In this document: in pieces, positions 26,228 through 33,658 of the stretch
How positions within the stretch are numbered: the stretch's first letter is position 1
Layout of the letters: each line of letters opens with the position of its first letter
NCBI RefSeq assembly: GCF_026343115.1
Contig: NZ_JAPEMC010000001.1
Location: 3,658,001-3,722,000 of the forward strand
Origin: Streptomyces sp. NBC_00102
Lineage (GTDB): Bacteria; Actinomycetota; Actinomycetes; Streptomycetales; Streptomycetaceae
Length of the DNA: 64,000 bases
Direction: 5' to 3'
Position numbers and translations under genes: made by a program
The notes under the pieces: generated by a model
The model's input: only the letters and a program-made list of their open reading frames with translations
Database searches by the model: none
Told to the model about the DNA's origin: nothing

Positions 26228-26668
26228 TCATCTCCTTGGAAGCAGGGCGTGTACGGCCGCGTCGGGACATGCGGGTGGCGCCGGCACCGTGATCTCGGCC
26301 CAGCACCGCTTCCCGGAAGCAGTCGCCTCGACGTCGTGGCGGGCGGCCAGCGCCGCGACGATGGGCAGGCCGCGCCCGCTTTCGTCGTCAGTACCGGGCA
26401 GGTCGGCCTTCGGGAGTACGGGACTGGAGTCGCAGATCTCGATGCGCACCCGGCCGTCGTTCAGCTCCGCGGCCACGGAGATGGGGCCGTGTCCGGCATG
26501 ACGCACGGCGTTGGTCAGCAACTCGCTGGTCACCAGCGCCACGTCCTCCAGCACCTCGTCGGCGCCATCCAGCCGCCAGTCACGAACCCCCGCGACGACC
26601 CGGTGTCTGGAGTCCGTGACGGCGTACGGCGTGCCGGCTACGGAGAAGCTGAAGCGAAGGGGTTTCAC
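26228..26668 (-). CDS. HATPase_c/RsbW-like ATP-binding regulatory protein
   Basis: 146 aa. N-box ELLTNAVRHAG, G1-type ICDSSPVLP and G2-type GRGLPIVAALA show a GHKL ATPase domain of the anti-sigma/serine kinase type common in Streptomyces, usually stand-alone and of unknown target. GTG at 26668 has GAAGG 7 nt upstream. It is the first gene of the minus-strand operon (2 bp or an ATGA overlap before the MurA-like gene). A damaged close paralogue lies at 10574. Confidence 0.85.
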   Translation of the reverse strand: MKPLRFSFSVAGTPYAVTDSRHRVVAGVRDWRLDGADEVLEDVALVTSELLTNAVRHAGHGPISVAAELNDGRVRIEICDSSPVLPKADLPGTDDESGRGLPIVAALAARHDVEATASGKRCWAEITVPAPPACPDAAVHALLPRR

Positions 26669-26773
26669 AGAAGTGCCTTCTGGTTGAGCGCGGCCTCACC
26701 GGAGTACCGTCCGGGGCGGTCCATGGAATTGCCCGGCCGCGCGCGCTTGGAATTGCTATGCAAAAGGCCGTAT

Positions 26774-26788
26774 GGCCACCAAGTGGCC
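26774..26788. promoter_or_regulatory. Inverted repeat in the HATPase/XRE divergent region, copy 2
   Basis: Perfect arms GGCCAC-CAA-GTGGCC at the position equivalent to 11113-11129 of copy 1, upstream of the operon. Candidate site for an XRE-type regulator. Confidence 0.5.
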
Positions 26789-26838
26789 TGTGACCTGGCT
26801 CAGTTGAGTAGGCGGGGTCGGGTGCGGCGAGAAGTTTC

Positions 26839-26898
26839 GTGGCACAGATGATCGACGCGAGACGGCTCGGCGAGGTGCTCGGCCGAGCCCGCGTTCAC
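26839..26898 (+). pseudogene. Truncated XRE-TPR regulator gene (first about 20 codons)
   Basis: The start (MAQMIDARRLGEVLGRARV) matches the N-terminus of the intact regulator at 11178, then all similarity stops. The regulator partner of this HATPase/operon has therefore been lost in segment 3, and the truncation point abuts the antisense gene at 26895. Confidence 0.75.
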
Positions 26899-27212
26899 CT
26901 CGGCTCCCGGGGCGTGTCCCGACTCGCGGGCGCGGCCTCGACATGGGTGGCCACCACCACTTCCGGCCGCCGGTCCCGGAACCGGTCGACCAAGGCGTCC
27001 GCGCCGGTGTCGAAGCGGGCCCGGTACGCGGTGGACGGCGGTGTGGTGAGCGAGAAGTGCACCCGGGGCTCGCCGACCGGGACCGGAGAGGCCACGGTCA
27101 TTCCCGCCCTGGCGTCAGTCAGAGCCGGAGCGATCAGGTAGGCGAAGGCGAAGTCCGAACCGGCAGTCGCGTAAACAGGGTTGGGAACGTTGGGCGCGTG
27201 CAGCATGCGCAT
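26895..27212 (-). CDS. Hypothetical protein, possibly truncated
   Basis: 105 aa. No family recognised. ATG at 27212 has a very strong SD (AAGGAGGG, 9 nt spacing). The body (VYATAGSDFAFAYLIAPALT) is mixed alpha/beta; the last 15 residues are low-complexity (APASRDTPREPR) and overlap the XRE remnant, so the native C-terminus may be missing. Confidence 0.55.
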   Translation of the reverse strand: MRMLHAPNVPNPVYATAGSDFAFAYLIAPALTDARAGMTVASPVPVGEPRVHFSLTTPPSTAYRARFDTGADALVDRFRDRRPEVVVATHVEAAPASRDTPREPR

Positions 27213-27355
27213 CGCTGTCACCCTCCTTCTTGGGGCCCGGAGCTCGACTTGGGCCAGTGAAGGAAGGAAACCGGTGAGCGCCACCATGACAGAATGGTGA
27301 ATCGAGATCACTCACGGTTCATTCATCTCATTCGGCAGTCAGGGCGGGGGCTTTG

Positions 27356-28342
27356 ATGGACGCGCGGGACGATGCCTTGACGGTCGAGCAAGCGGCTGAG
27401 GCGTTCGCGGCGGATCTGGCCCATTGGCGCGAGGTGAGGGGCCTGGCCAAGCGGGAGTTGGCCAGGAGGATGGGTTTCGACCCCTCCTACGTCAGCCATG
27501 TCGAGTCGGGTCGGCATAAACCGACAGAGGACTTCGCGCTGCGCGCGGAGGAGGCCCTGAACGCGGGCAAGGCCATCTGGAAGCGATGGCTGGACTATGA
27601 GGCGGCCAAGGTTCGCACCGCCCCGGCGCCGCCAGTGCAGGCTCCGCGCAGGGCCGAGCAGCCGTACGCGACCGGCTCGGCGATCGTCGTCGAGCACGAT
27701 GCGGCCCGCCTGCATTACGACGGCAGCCACTACCGGCTGACGATGCGCCGCCTGCTGCGGAACACGGGCAGCGAGCCGATCAGCCGCTACCTGATCCGCA
27801 TCAGCGTCGACCGCTACCCCGGCGAGCCCGAACGTTCCAACGCCCACTACCGCGAACACCCGCTGACCTGGGACGAACTCGCCCTTACCGCGGCCTGCCG
27901 GGGCGAGGCGATGCGCTGGCAGACCAAGCACGACCGCGACGCCTTCAAAGAGGTGTGGCTGGTGTTCGAGAACGCCGAGGGCCGCTTCCCTCTCTACCCG
28001 GGCGAGTCGGTCTGGATCGAGTACGCCTACTCGGTGGGCGAAGAGAAGTGGGGCCGTTGGTTCCAGCGTGCTGTGCGCCTGCCCACCGAGCACTTGGCGG
28101 TCGAACTCGCCTTTCCCGCTGCACTCGACCCCGCTGTGTGGGGAACCGAGACCTCCATGACCGCCGAGGCCGTACCGCTGCGGACAGCTCTGACACAGCG
28201 CGAGGAGAACGGGACGAGGATCTTCTCCTGGAGCACCTCCGCACCCGCACTGCACGCCCGGTACCGTCTGGAGTGGCGGTTCCGAAGCCAAGCGAACGGG
28301 ACATGGTTGAAGGAGAGTTCAGGTGAACCAGGTGCGGCCTAG
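27356..28342 (+). CDS. XRE family regulator paired with peptide deformylase
   Basis: 328 aa. HTH_3 domain at about residues 15-75 (HWREVRGLAKRELARRMGFD, PSYVSHVESGRHKP), then a beta-rich C-terminal domain (SAIVVEHDAARLHYDG, YSVGEEKWGRWFQRAVRLP) of unknown function, perhaps a sensor. ATG at 27356 follows a GGCGGGGG stretch. Its last 20 bp overlap the def gene, so the two are co-translated. Such HTH/deformylase pairs are known to me from Streptomyces accessory DNA, but their purpose is not established. Confidence 0.85.
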   Translation: MDARDDALTVEQAAEAFAADLAHWREVRGLAKRELARRMGFDPSYVSHVESGRHKPTEDFALRAEEALNAGKAIWKRWLDYEAAKVRTAPAPPVQAPRRAEQPYATGSAIVVEHDAARLHYDGSHYRLTMRRLLRNTGSEPISRYLIRISVDRYPGEPERSNAHYREHPLTWDELALTAACRGEAMRWQTKHDRDAFKEVWLVFENAEGRFPLYPGESVWIEYAYSVGEEKWGRWFQRAVRLPTEHLAVELAFPAALDPAVWGTETSMTAEAVPLRTALTQREENGTRIFSWSTSAPALHARYRLEWRFRSQANGTWLKESSGEPGAA

Positions 28343-28889
28343 CGAGCAGATGCGGGACCTCGGCGTCGTGCAGGACGGAGCCCCGCTTCTCACCGAGCCC
28401 GCTCGCGCCTTCGACCTGCCGGCCGAGCGTGAGGCAGCCGAGCAAGCCATCGAGCAGATGCTCGCTTCCATGGAGCGGATCGGTCAGGTCCACCCGTTCG
28501 CCAAGGGCATGGGCCTCGCGGCTCCTCAGATCGGGATCGGCAGGGCCGCCGCTGTGGTCCAGCCCTCCGGCGACACTCCTGCGGTTGTTCTGCTGAACCC
28601 CCGCATCACCGACCGCTCCAGCGAGACGGACGAGCAGTACGAGGGCTGCCTGTCGTTCTTCGACGTCCGCGGCCTGGTCCCCCGCCCTCTGCGCATCACG
28701 GTAGAGACCACCACCCTGGACGGACACGTGGTGACCGCCACCTACGAACGTGGACTCGCTCGCCTGATCCACCACGAGATCGACCACCTGGACGGCCTGC
28801 TCTACACCACGCGGATGCCCGCTGGCGTCGCCCCCATCCCGGTCGAGCAGTACCGCCAGACCGGCCGCGCGTGGGCCTACGAGCGGTAA
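28323..28889 (+). CDS. def: Peptide deformylase
   Basis: 188 aa. All three motifs present: GMGLAAPQIG (motif 1), EGCLSF (motif 2, Cys metal ligand) and HHEIDHLDG (motif 3, HExxH). It should remove the formyl group from nascent proteins; as an island copy it could give resistance to deformylase inhibitors such as actinonin, or modify a specific partner. GTG at 28323 within the upstream gene. Its 3' end is duplicated at 14697. Confidence 0.92.
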   Translation: MNQVRPSEQMRDLGVVQDGAPLLTEPARAFDLPAEREAAEQAIEQMLASMERIGQVHPFAKGMGLAAPQIGIGRAAAVVQPSGDTPAVVLLNPRITDRSSETDEQYEGCLSFFDVRGLVPRPLRITVETTTLDGHVVTATYERGLARLIHHEIDHLDGLLYTTRMPAGVAPIPVEQYRQTGRAWAYER

Positions 28890-28901
28890 CGGGTGGGCTG
28901 A

Positions 28902-29281
28902 TCAACGCCGTCGCTTGTGCGACGGCTGTTGCTGCGCTGCGGCAGGTGTGGCAGCTGCCGGACGGCTTGTGACGGTGGGGACCCGGGTGGTGCTGCGGGC
29001 CATGGCTGCCTGGGCGCGGGGCCCAGGTGTGTGGCGTTTGCCGAGGCGGTGAACGCGCCAGGTCAGGGTGCGGGCGGGGTTGCGGGAGTCGTCGAGGGCA
29101 CGTTGGCCGAGGGCCCGGTCGAGGACGATGGTCGGGTTGTGGCCGGCTGCTTCCGCGTCGGCGAGCACCGTAGCGAGGGCGTCCCAGGCGGGGTCCTGGA
29201 GGATGAGTTCGGCGTGATCGGGGGCGGCCTGCCGGAGGTGGCGGGCGTAACGCTGTTGGGTCTGGTCGCTAGCAGCATCAC
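28902..29281 (-). pseudogene. C-terminal remnant of a relaxase/mobilisation-type protein
   Basis: A reading frame without a proper start (RYARHLRQAAPDHAELILQD, AWDALATVLADAEAAGHNP, LTWRVHRLGKRHTPGPRAQA) resembles the C-terminal region of large Streptomyces mobilisation/relaxase proteins as I remember them. Upstream frames are broken. If right, segment 3 was once conjugatively mobilisable. Nothing else supported in 28890-29372. Confidence 0.4.
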
Positions 29282-29372
29282 CAGCCCTGCCCCATCTCGT
29301 GCGGCAGCTGGAGTGCGCAGGATCGTGGGTAGGTCGCCAATCGGATCACCGGCAGGTTCAAGTCCGCTCGGG

Positions 29373-29864
29373 TCAGCGGGTGCCGTAAACCTGGTGGTAA
29401 GGCAGTTCCGCGTCTGTGGCCCTCAGGAAGTGCGGGGCTCGAACCTGGCCGCCGGCTGTGTGGCAGGCATCGCCGATTCGTGCCCCGCAGGCGCGGCAGT
29501 CCCAGTCCAGCGCTTCCTTGACGCCTTGCACTTTGATCTCCTCCAACGTGGCGGTCCGTTCCGCCCACCGCGCCCTTCGAGTAGGTTCGTCGGTAGGGGA
29601 GTCCGTTTGCCGTTTCCGGAAGGCCGTCTGCCGCGTGGGATCCGCTAGCGGACCCGTCAGTGGCTTTGTCAGTACGGCATTCTTGGCGGACTGCTCGCTC
29701 GCTTCGACCTCTGCCTCGAAATCTTCCATCTCCAGGCGGACGTACTGCTCGAAGTCGGCAAGGGTGGCGTCGGGCTGTGACGCGGCGAACGCGGTGACCC
29801 GGACATGAAGCAGGCGAAGGATATGCAGCTTCTGCTGGTCTTTGTAGTTGGTGAACTCGCCCAT
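29373..29864 (-). CDS. Small protein with C-terminal zinc-ribbon-like motif
   Basis: 163 aa. N-terminal helical region (YKDQQKLHILRLLHVRVTAF) with acidic coiled-coil-like stretch, a Thr/Arg-rich middle, and a C-terminal CRACGARIGDACHTAGG followed by RAPHFLRA: the C-x2-C...C...H-x2-R pattern frequent in actinophage and mobile-element proteins, probably nucleic-acid binding. ATG at 29864 after AGAAGGATCG. It lies just downstream of the interrupted GNAT-like gene and was probably co-transcribed with it. Confidence 0.7.
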   Translation of the reverse strand: MGEFTNYKDQQKLHILRLLHVRVTAFAASQPDATLADFEQYVRLEMEDFEAEVEASEQSAKNAVLTKPLTGPLADPTRQTAFRKRQTDSPTDEPTRRARWAERTATLEEIKVQGVKEALDWDCRACGARIGDACHTAGGQVRAPHFLRATDAELPYHQVYGTR

Positions 29865-30036
29865 GGACGATCCTTCTGGTTGAGATGGGAAGGGGGCGGA
29901 CTCAATTTTCGAGCAGGGTGTTCTCCAGGCGCTGCACTGCGTCTCCGTGGGCCCGCAGGTGTGGCTGCATCACCCATAGGTCATCGTGGAACGGTTCGAA
30001 GCCCAGCGACTGCCAGGTCTTCTGCACCACAGATGT

Positions 30037-31364
30037 TGAACCGCCCCGGGTTCGGTAGAGACTTCATATTGCGGTTGTGACCTGGGGTTTCGTGGTCGCG
30101 CGGTAGTAGTTGGTCTCGTATTCGACGGGTGGGATGTGCCCTATTTCACCGTGGAGCCGGCGGTGGCAGTACCAGTCCACCCACTCCGCGGTAGCGAGCT
30201 CGACCTGGGAAAGAGTCCTCCAGGGGCGCCCCGGTTTGATCAGCTCGGTCTTGAACAGGCCGATCGCGGACTCCATGAGGGCGTTGTCGTAGGCGTCGCC
30301 GACCGAGCCGATCGAGGCGGCGATGCCGGCGGCTGCCAGGTGCTCGGCGAGCCGGAAGCTCGTGTACTGCGACCCGGCATCGGAATGATGTATCAACTCG
30401 CCGCGCCGGTGGGGGTGTTCATCGCGGTCGCGTTGCCACAGGGCCATGTCCAGAGTGTCCAGGACGAGCTTGGTCTCCTTCGATGTGGCAGCGGACCAGC
30501 CGACGATCCGGCGGGAGAAGGTGTCGACGACGAAGGCGACGTAGACGACCCCCGACCAGGTCTTGACGTGGGTGAAGTCGGCGACCCAGTAGCGGTTGGG
30601 GGCCGACGCGACGAACTTGCGGTCCAGCAGGTCCGGTGCCCGCTCGACGCTGCTGTCCTGGATCGTGGTGATGACCTTCCTTCCGCGGACGGCGCCGGTG
30701 ATGCCGAGCTCGCGCATGAGACGTTCGACGGTGCACCGGGCCACGGTGTGGCCCTGTCGGTGCAGCTCGCGCCAGACTTTCCTGGCGCCGTAGACACGGT
30801 AGTTGGCCTCGTGGACCTCGGTGATCGCGTCCTTGAGGACGGCGTCCCGCACCTGTCTGGCCGAAGGTTCGGCGGCGCGTTTCTTCGCCGCGTAGTAGGT
30901 GGAGGGGGCGATCTTGCAGTCGTGCTCGGCGAGTACGCGGCAGATCGGCTCGACACCGCCGAAGCGGGCCCGGTGCTCGTCGATGAACGCTACGAGCGTG
31001 TGTGGCCGGTCGAGCTCGGCCGCGAAGAAAGACGCCGCAGCCTTCAGGATGTCGTTCGCGCGGCGCAATTCGGCGTTCTCCTTCTTCAACGCCTTCATCG
31101 CCGCGGACTCCTCCGACGTCGTGCCCGGACGCTGCCCGGAGTCGATCTCGTCCCGCCTGACCCAGTTCCGCAGGGTCTCGGCCGAACCGATACCGAGCTT
31201 CTGGGCGACCGCCCGCACGGCAGCCGACTCGTTCGGGTAGTCACCGCGGACCTCGCCGACCATACGAACCGCTCGTTTGCGCAGCTCAACGGGATAAGAG
31301 GAAGGGCGTGCCATGACTCAATCCTTTCACGGAATTGAGTCTCCACTCGACCCGGGGCGGTTCA
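30037..31364. mobile_element. IS3-family insertion sequence, complete
   Basis: 1328 bp. Terminal inverted repeats begin TGAACCGCCCCGGGT at both ends and continue with GGTAGAGACT against GTGGAGACT. One transposase gene fills the element. It sits inside a GNAT-like gene; flanks show a 2-bp GT (possibly 3-bp) duplication. Confidence 0.92.
30064..31314 (-). CDS. IS3 family transposase, single-frame
   Basis: 416 aa. N-terminal HTH (ELRKRAVRMVGEVRGDYP, GSAETLRNWVRRDE), a leucine-zipper-like stretch (KALKKENAELRRANDILKAA), HTH_21 (YRVYGARKVWRELHRQG) and the rve integrase core with DDE: Asp in YWVADFTHVKTW, Asp in HHSDAGSQYTS and Glu in DNALMESAIGLFK. OrfA and OrfB, usually joined by frameshifting, are one continuous frame here. 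Intact. Confidence 0.93.
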   Translation of the reverse strand: MARPSSYPVELRKRAVRMVGEVRGDYPNESAAVRAVAQKLGIGSAETLRNWVRRDEIDSGQRPGTTSEESAAMKALKKENAELRRANDILKAAASFFAAELDRPHTLVAFIDEHRARFGGVEPICRVLAEHDCKIAPSTYYAAKKRAAEPSARQVRDAVLKDAITEVHEANYRVYGARKVWRELHRQGHTVARCTVERLMRELGITGAVRGRKVITTIQDSSVERAPDLLDRKFVASAPNRYWVADFTHVKTWSGVVYVAFVVDTFSRRIVGWSAATSKETKLVLDTLDMALWQRDRDEHPHRRGELIHHSDAGSQYTSFRLAEHLAAAGIAASIGSVGDAYDNALMESAIGLFKTELIKPGRPWRTLSQVELATAEWVDWYCHRRLHGEIGHIPPVEYETNYYRATTKPQVTTAI

Positions 31365-31969
31365 GTTTCCCTTGCGAGCCGGGCCTTGTCGTCGCGTTCG
31401 TCGGCTGGGATGTCGATGGGAAACGGGTGAGTGGCCACCAGGGCCGCCGAGTCGGTCGTCCAGCGGAGCAAGCGCCCGATGAGCAGTCGGCCGACGCCGC
31501 CGAGACCACGCCAAGCGGGAGCAAGCCTGGCGCGATCAATGAGGACCACGTGGGTGCCACCGATCAGACACTCTTCGAACTCGGCATGCAGCCCCATGTC
31601 CCCCGAGGGGTCGAAAAGCCGGGCGAAGTGCTCGTAGTCGGAGCTCCGTGAGTCCAGCGAGTCGTAGATGCGGTGGATCCGCCACAGGTCGAGGGTGAGG
31701 CCCGACATCCTGAAGATGGTCAGCTCCTCGCCATCGTCGCGCGAAGAACGTGATAGCGATACATCTGGCGAGAGGAGCCTTTCGCCCTCTGCGACCTCTT
31801 CGTCGTCCATGGGTTCCCAGACGGGGAGAACGGCCTTGCAACTCCACTCCAGCGTTGCGGGGTCATCATCCGCGTCCGTGGCCACCAGTGACGCGCTGGA
31901 GCTGAAGCGCAATTCGAGGCGGGGTAAGTGGGTCAGAAGGTTGACCTCGATGGGGGCTGCGGCTGTCAT

Positions 31970-32244
31970 GCTGATAACGCTAGACCGGTGCGGGCAGCTG
32001 CTGGGGCCCTTTCTAGGAATGAGCGGCAGGGCCGCTGACCGAGGGGCTTTACTGCGTAACGCATCAGCTTATTCGCCTTCGTGTTGCGAGCAGGCGTGAA
32101 TCAAGGGTGTCCCGGAACAAGGGGGGAGGTTGGGCTGAGAGGGGGCGTTCACAAGGGCGGCCGGAGTGGGTCTTTGCAGGGAGTGCCCTCAGAGATAGGG
32201 CACGCGGAGGGCACGCCACCTCGCAAGAGGTGTAGACAACGAAC
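31970..32244. other. Intergenic region next to tRNA-Gly, attachment arm region
   Basis: No gene. Contains TGCG-TAA-CGCA (32053-32063) and a hairpin AGTGCCCT-N7-AGGGCAC followed by a second GGGCACGC. The stretch GGGCACGCCACC to the terminator is shared with 14885-14935, so it belongs to the element ends. Confidence 0.5.
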
Positions 32245-32271
32245 AAGGCCCTGGTCTCCGACCAGGGCCTT
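32245..32271 (-). terminator. tRNA-Gly terminator
   Basis: Perfect hairpin AAGGCCCTGGT-ctccg-ACCAGGGCCTT 4 bp downstream of the tRNA CCA end on the minus strand. Confidence 0.8.
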
Positions 32272-32275
32272 CATA

Positions 32276-32319
32276 TGGAGCGGGTGACGAGAATCGAACT
32301 CGCGCTCTGAGCTTGGGAA
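32276..32319 (-). other. att core 4 within intact tRNA-Gly
   Basis: The 44 bp from the CCA end to the anticodon loop, identical to 14967-15010 and 17823-17866. It is the tRNA-proximal (attL-type) end of the island. Confidence 0.85.
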
Positions 32320-32349
32320 GCTCATGTTCTACCATTAAACTACACCCGC
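32276..32349 (-). tRNA. tRNA-Gly (anticodon CCC)
   Basis: 74 nt including the encoded CCA. Acceptor GCGGGTG pairs with CACCCGC; D-arm GTTTAATGGTAGAAC; anticodon stem TGAGC/GCTCA around loop TTCCCAA (CCC); T-arm GAGTTCGATTCTC. Intact gene; the first base of the 3' half to the anticodon loop equals the att core found three more times to the left. Confidence 0.95.
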
Positions 32350-32612
32350 GAGCAGCGCCGATGATCGGCTGTGCATGCTCGCACACTGTACCTCATGGCA
32401 GGGCCCCGGCGAATCCGTCGCGGGCCCTTTCGGCGTTTCGGGGGGCTTGTCGTGGTGTGGGGTGGGGGGAGCGAGGGGGTGGGGTTGACGGGTGTGCGGT
32501 GGGCGGGAGTTGGGGGCGTAGGTTGGAGCGGAGCGGCGTGTGGAGCGGGTCCTGTTCATCCCCTAATGTGTGGCTTTCTCGTTCGAGGCCGGTTGGTTGG
32601 GGAAGGGACTTG

Positions 32613-32828
32613 ATGGAGTCGTTGAAGGCAGTGGCAGTGGCAGCAGTGGGGTCGGGGGAATTGGCGGAGCGCACCGTCGTCCGTTGCGCGGAGGGGCATG
32701 TGTTCGCCACCTCGACGTTTCCGATGCAGCAACTCGGGTCGGACCGGATCGGGCCCGGGCGGCTGATCCGGTGCCCCCGGTGCGCGCGGCTGCGCAGCTC
32801 GGTCCCGGTGGTGCCGGGCCGGCGGTAG
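32613..32828 (+). CDS. Small conserved protein with zinc-ribbon-like cysteines
   Basis: 71 aa. N-terminal helix MESLKAVAVAAVGSGELAER, then VVRCAEGHVFATSTFPMQQ and RLIRCPRCARL: three cysteines and a His in a C-x3-H...C-x2-C arrangement suggest a small metal-binding ribbon. ATG at 32613 with GGGAAGGGA upstream. It lies between tRNA-Gly and dcd on the conserved side. Role unknown. Confidence 0.7.
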   Translation: MESLKAVAVAAVGSGELAERTVVRCAEGHVFATSTFPMQQLGSDRIGPGRLIRCPRCARLRSSVPVVPGRR

Positions 32829-32920
32829 CCGGGCCCGGTAGCAGGAACGGGTAGCCGGTAGTCCGGAGCCGTAGTTCGGAGCCGTAGTCCTGAGGGATTC
32901 CGGGGACGGTGCGGCGGTCC

Positions 32921-32952
32921 GGTGAACAGAGCCGGTGAACAGAGCCGGTGAA
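32921..32952. repeat. Short tandem repeat upstream of dcd
   Basis: Two and a half copies of the 13-bp unit GGTGAACAGAGCC, followed by imperfect GGTCGGCGG units to about 33000. The dcd promoter must lie in or after this stretch. Confidence 0.6.
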
Positions 32953-33066
32953 AGGGTCGGCGGCAGGTCGGCGGAAGGGTCGGCGGAGGTCGTCGGCGGT
33001 GGTGGGGCAGGCGCGCGGGTGCGGTCCGGTTGGGGTGGGCTCGCGCGTTCTGCGTATCCTCGGATC

Positions 33067-33642
33067 GTGCTTCTCTCTGACAAAGACCTCCGGAACGAGA
33101 TCGACAGCGGTCGGGTCCGTATCGACCCGTTCGATCCGTCGATGGTTCAGCCTTCGAGCATCGATGTGCGGCTGGACCGCTACTTCCGGGTGTTCGAGAA
33201 CCACCGCTACCCCCACATCGACCCCGCCGTCGAGCAGCCCGACCTGACCCGGACGGTCGAGCCGGAGGGGGATGAGCCGTTCATCCTGCATCCCGGCGAG
33301 TTCGTGCTCGCGTCGACGTACGAGGTCATCACGCTCCCCGACGACCTGGCCTCGCGGCTGGAGGGCAAGAGTTCGCTCGGGCGGCTCGGGCTGGTGACGC
33401 ACTCCACCGCCGGGTTCATCGACCCCGGGTTCTCGGGGCACGTCACGCTGGAGCTGTCGAATCTGGCGACGCTGCCGATAAAGCTGTGGCCGGGGATGAA
33501 GATCGGGCAGTTGTGCATGTTCCGCCTGACGTCGCCGTCGGAGTTCCCCTACGGTTCGGAGCGGTACGGTTCCCGCTACCAGGGGCAGCGCGGTCCGACG
33601 GCCTCGCGTTCGTATCTGAACTTCCACCGGACCCAGGTCTGA
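33067..33642 (+). CDS. dcd: dCTP deaminase
   Basis: 191 aa, the normal Streptomyces length. Deaminates dCTP to dUTP for thymidylate synthesis. Contains [25 protein letters not shown] (Ser/Arg active-site loop), [18 protein letters not shown] (catalytic Glu) and [11 protein letters not shown], so it is a complete housekeeping enzyme, unlike the two island paralogues. GTG at 33067. Followed after 16 bp by a phosphoribosyltransferase gene. Confidence 0.95.
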   Translation: MLLSDKDLRNEIDSGRVRIDPFDPSMVQPSSIDVRLDRYFRVFENHRYPHIDPAVEQPDLTRTVEPEGDEPFILHPGEFVLASTYEVITLPDDLASRLEGKSSLGRLGLVTHSTAGFIDPGFSGHVTLELSNLATLPIKLWPGMKIGQLCMFRLTSPSEFPYGSERYGSRYQGQRGPTASRSYLNFHRTQV

Positions 33643-33658
33643 GAAGAAGGACGCGGAG

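Larger units (their letters stand above)
29902..31969 (-). pseudogene. GNAT-like gene interrupted by the IS3 element
   Basis: The N-terminal part (31365-31969, MTAAAPIEVNLLTHLP to ARLARET) and C-terminal part (29902-30036, SVVQKTWQSLGFEPFHDD to a stop) join in frame if the insertion sequence is removed, with a 2-bp AC overlap at the ends. The restored protein is about 245 aa. Features such as LAPAWRGLGGVGRLL and WQSLGFEPF suggest a GNAT-like acyltransferase fold. The gene is split, so presumably inactive. Confidence 0.8.
6461..32319. mobile_element. Composite genomic island in tRNA-Gly(CCC), three tandem segments
   Basis: The island is bounded by an intact tRNA-Gly gene at 32276-32349 and a degenerate copy of its 3' 44 bp at 6461. 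Two further near-exact copies at 14967 and 17823 divide it. This is the structure left by successive site-specific integrations into the same tRNA 3' end. Cargo includes an integrase, a relaxase-like remnant, an IS3 element and several truncated genes. Only one integrase is seen, so segments 2 and 3 probably cannot move unaided. The bounds are read from the repeats; they need an empty-site comparison. Confidence 0.8.
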
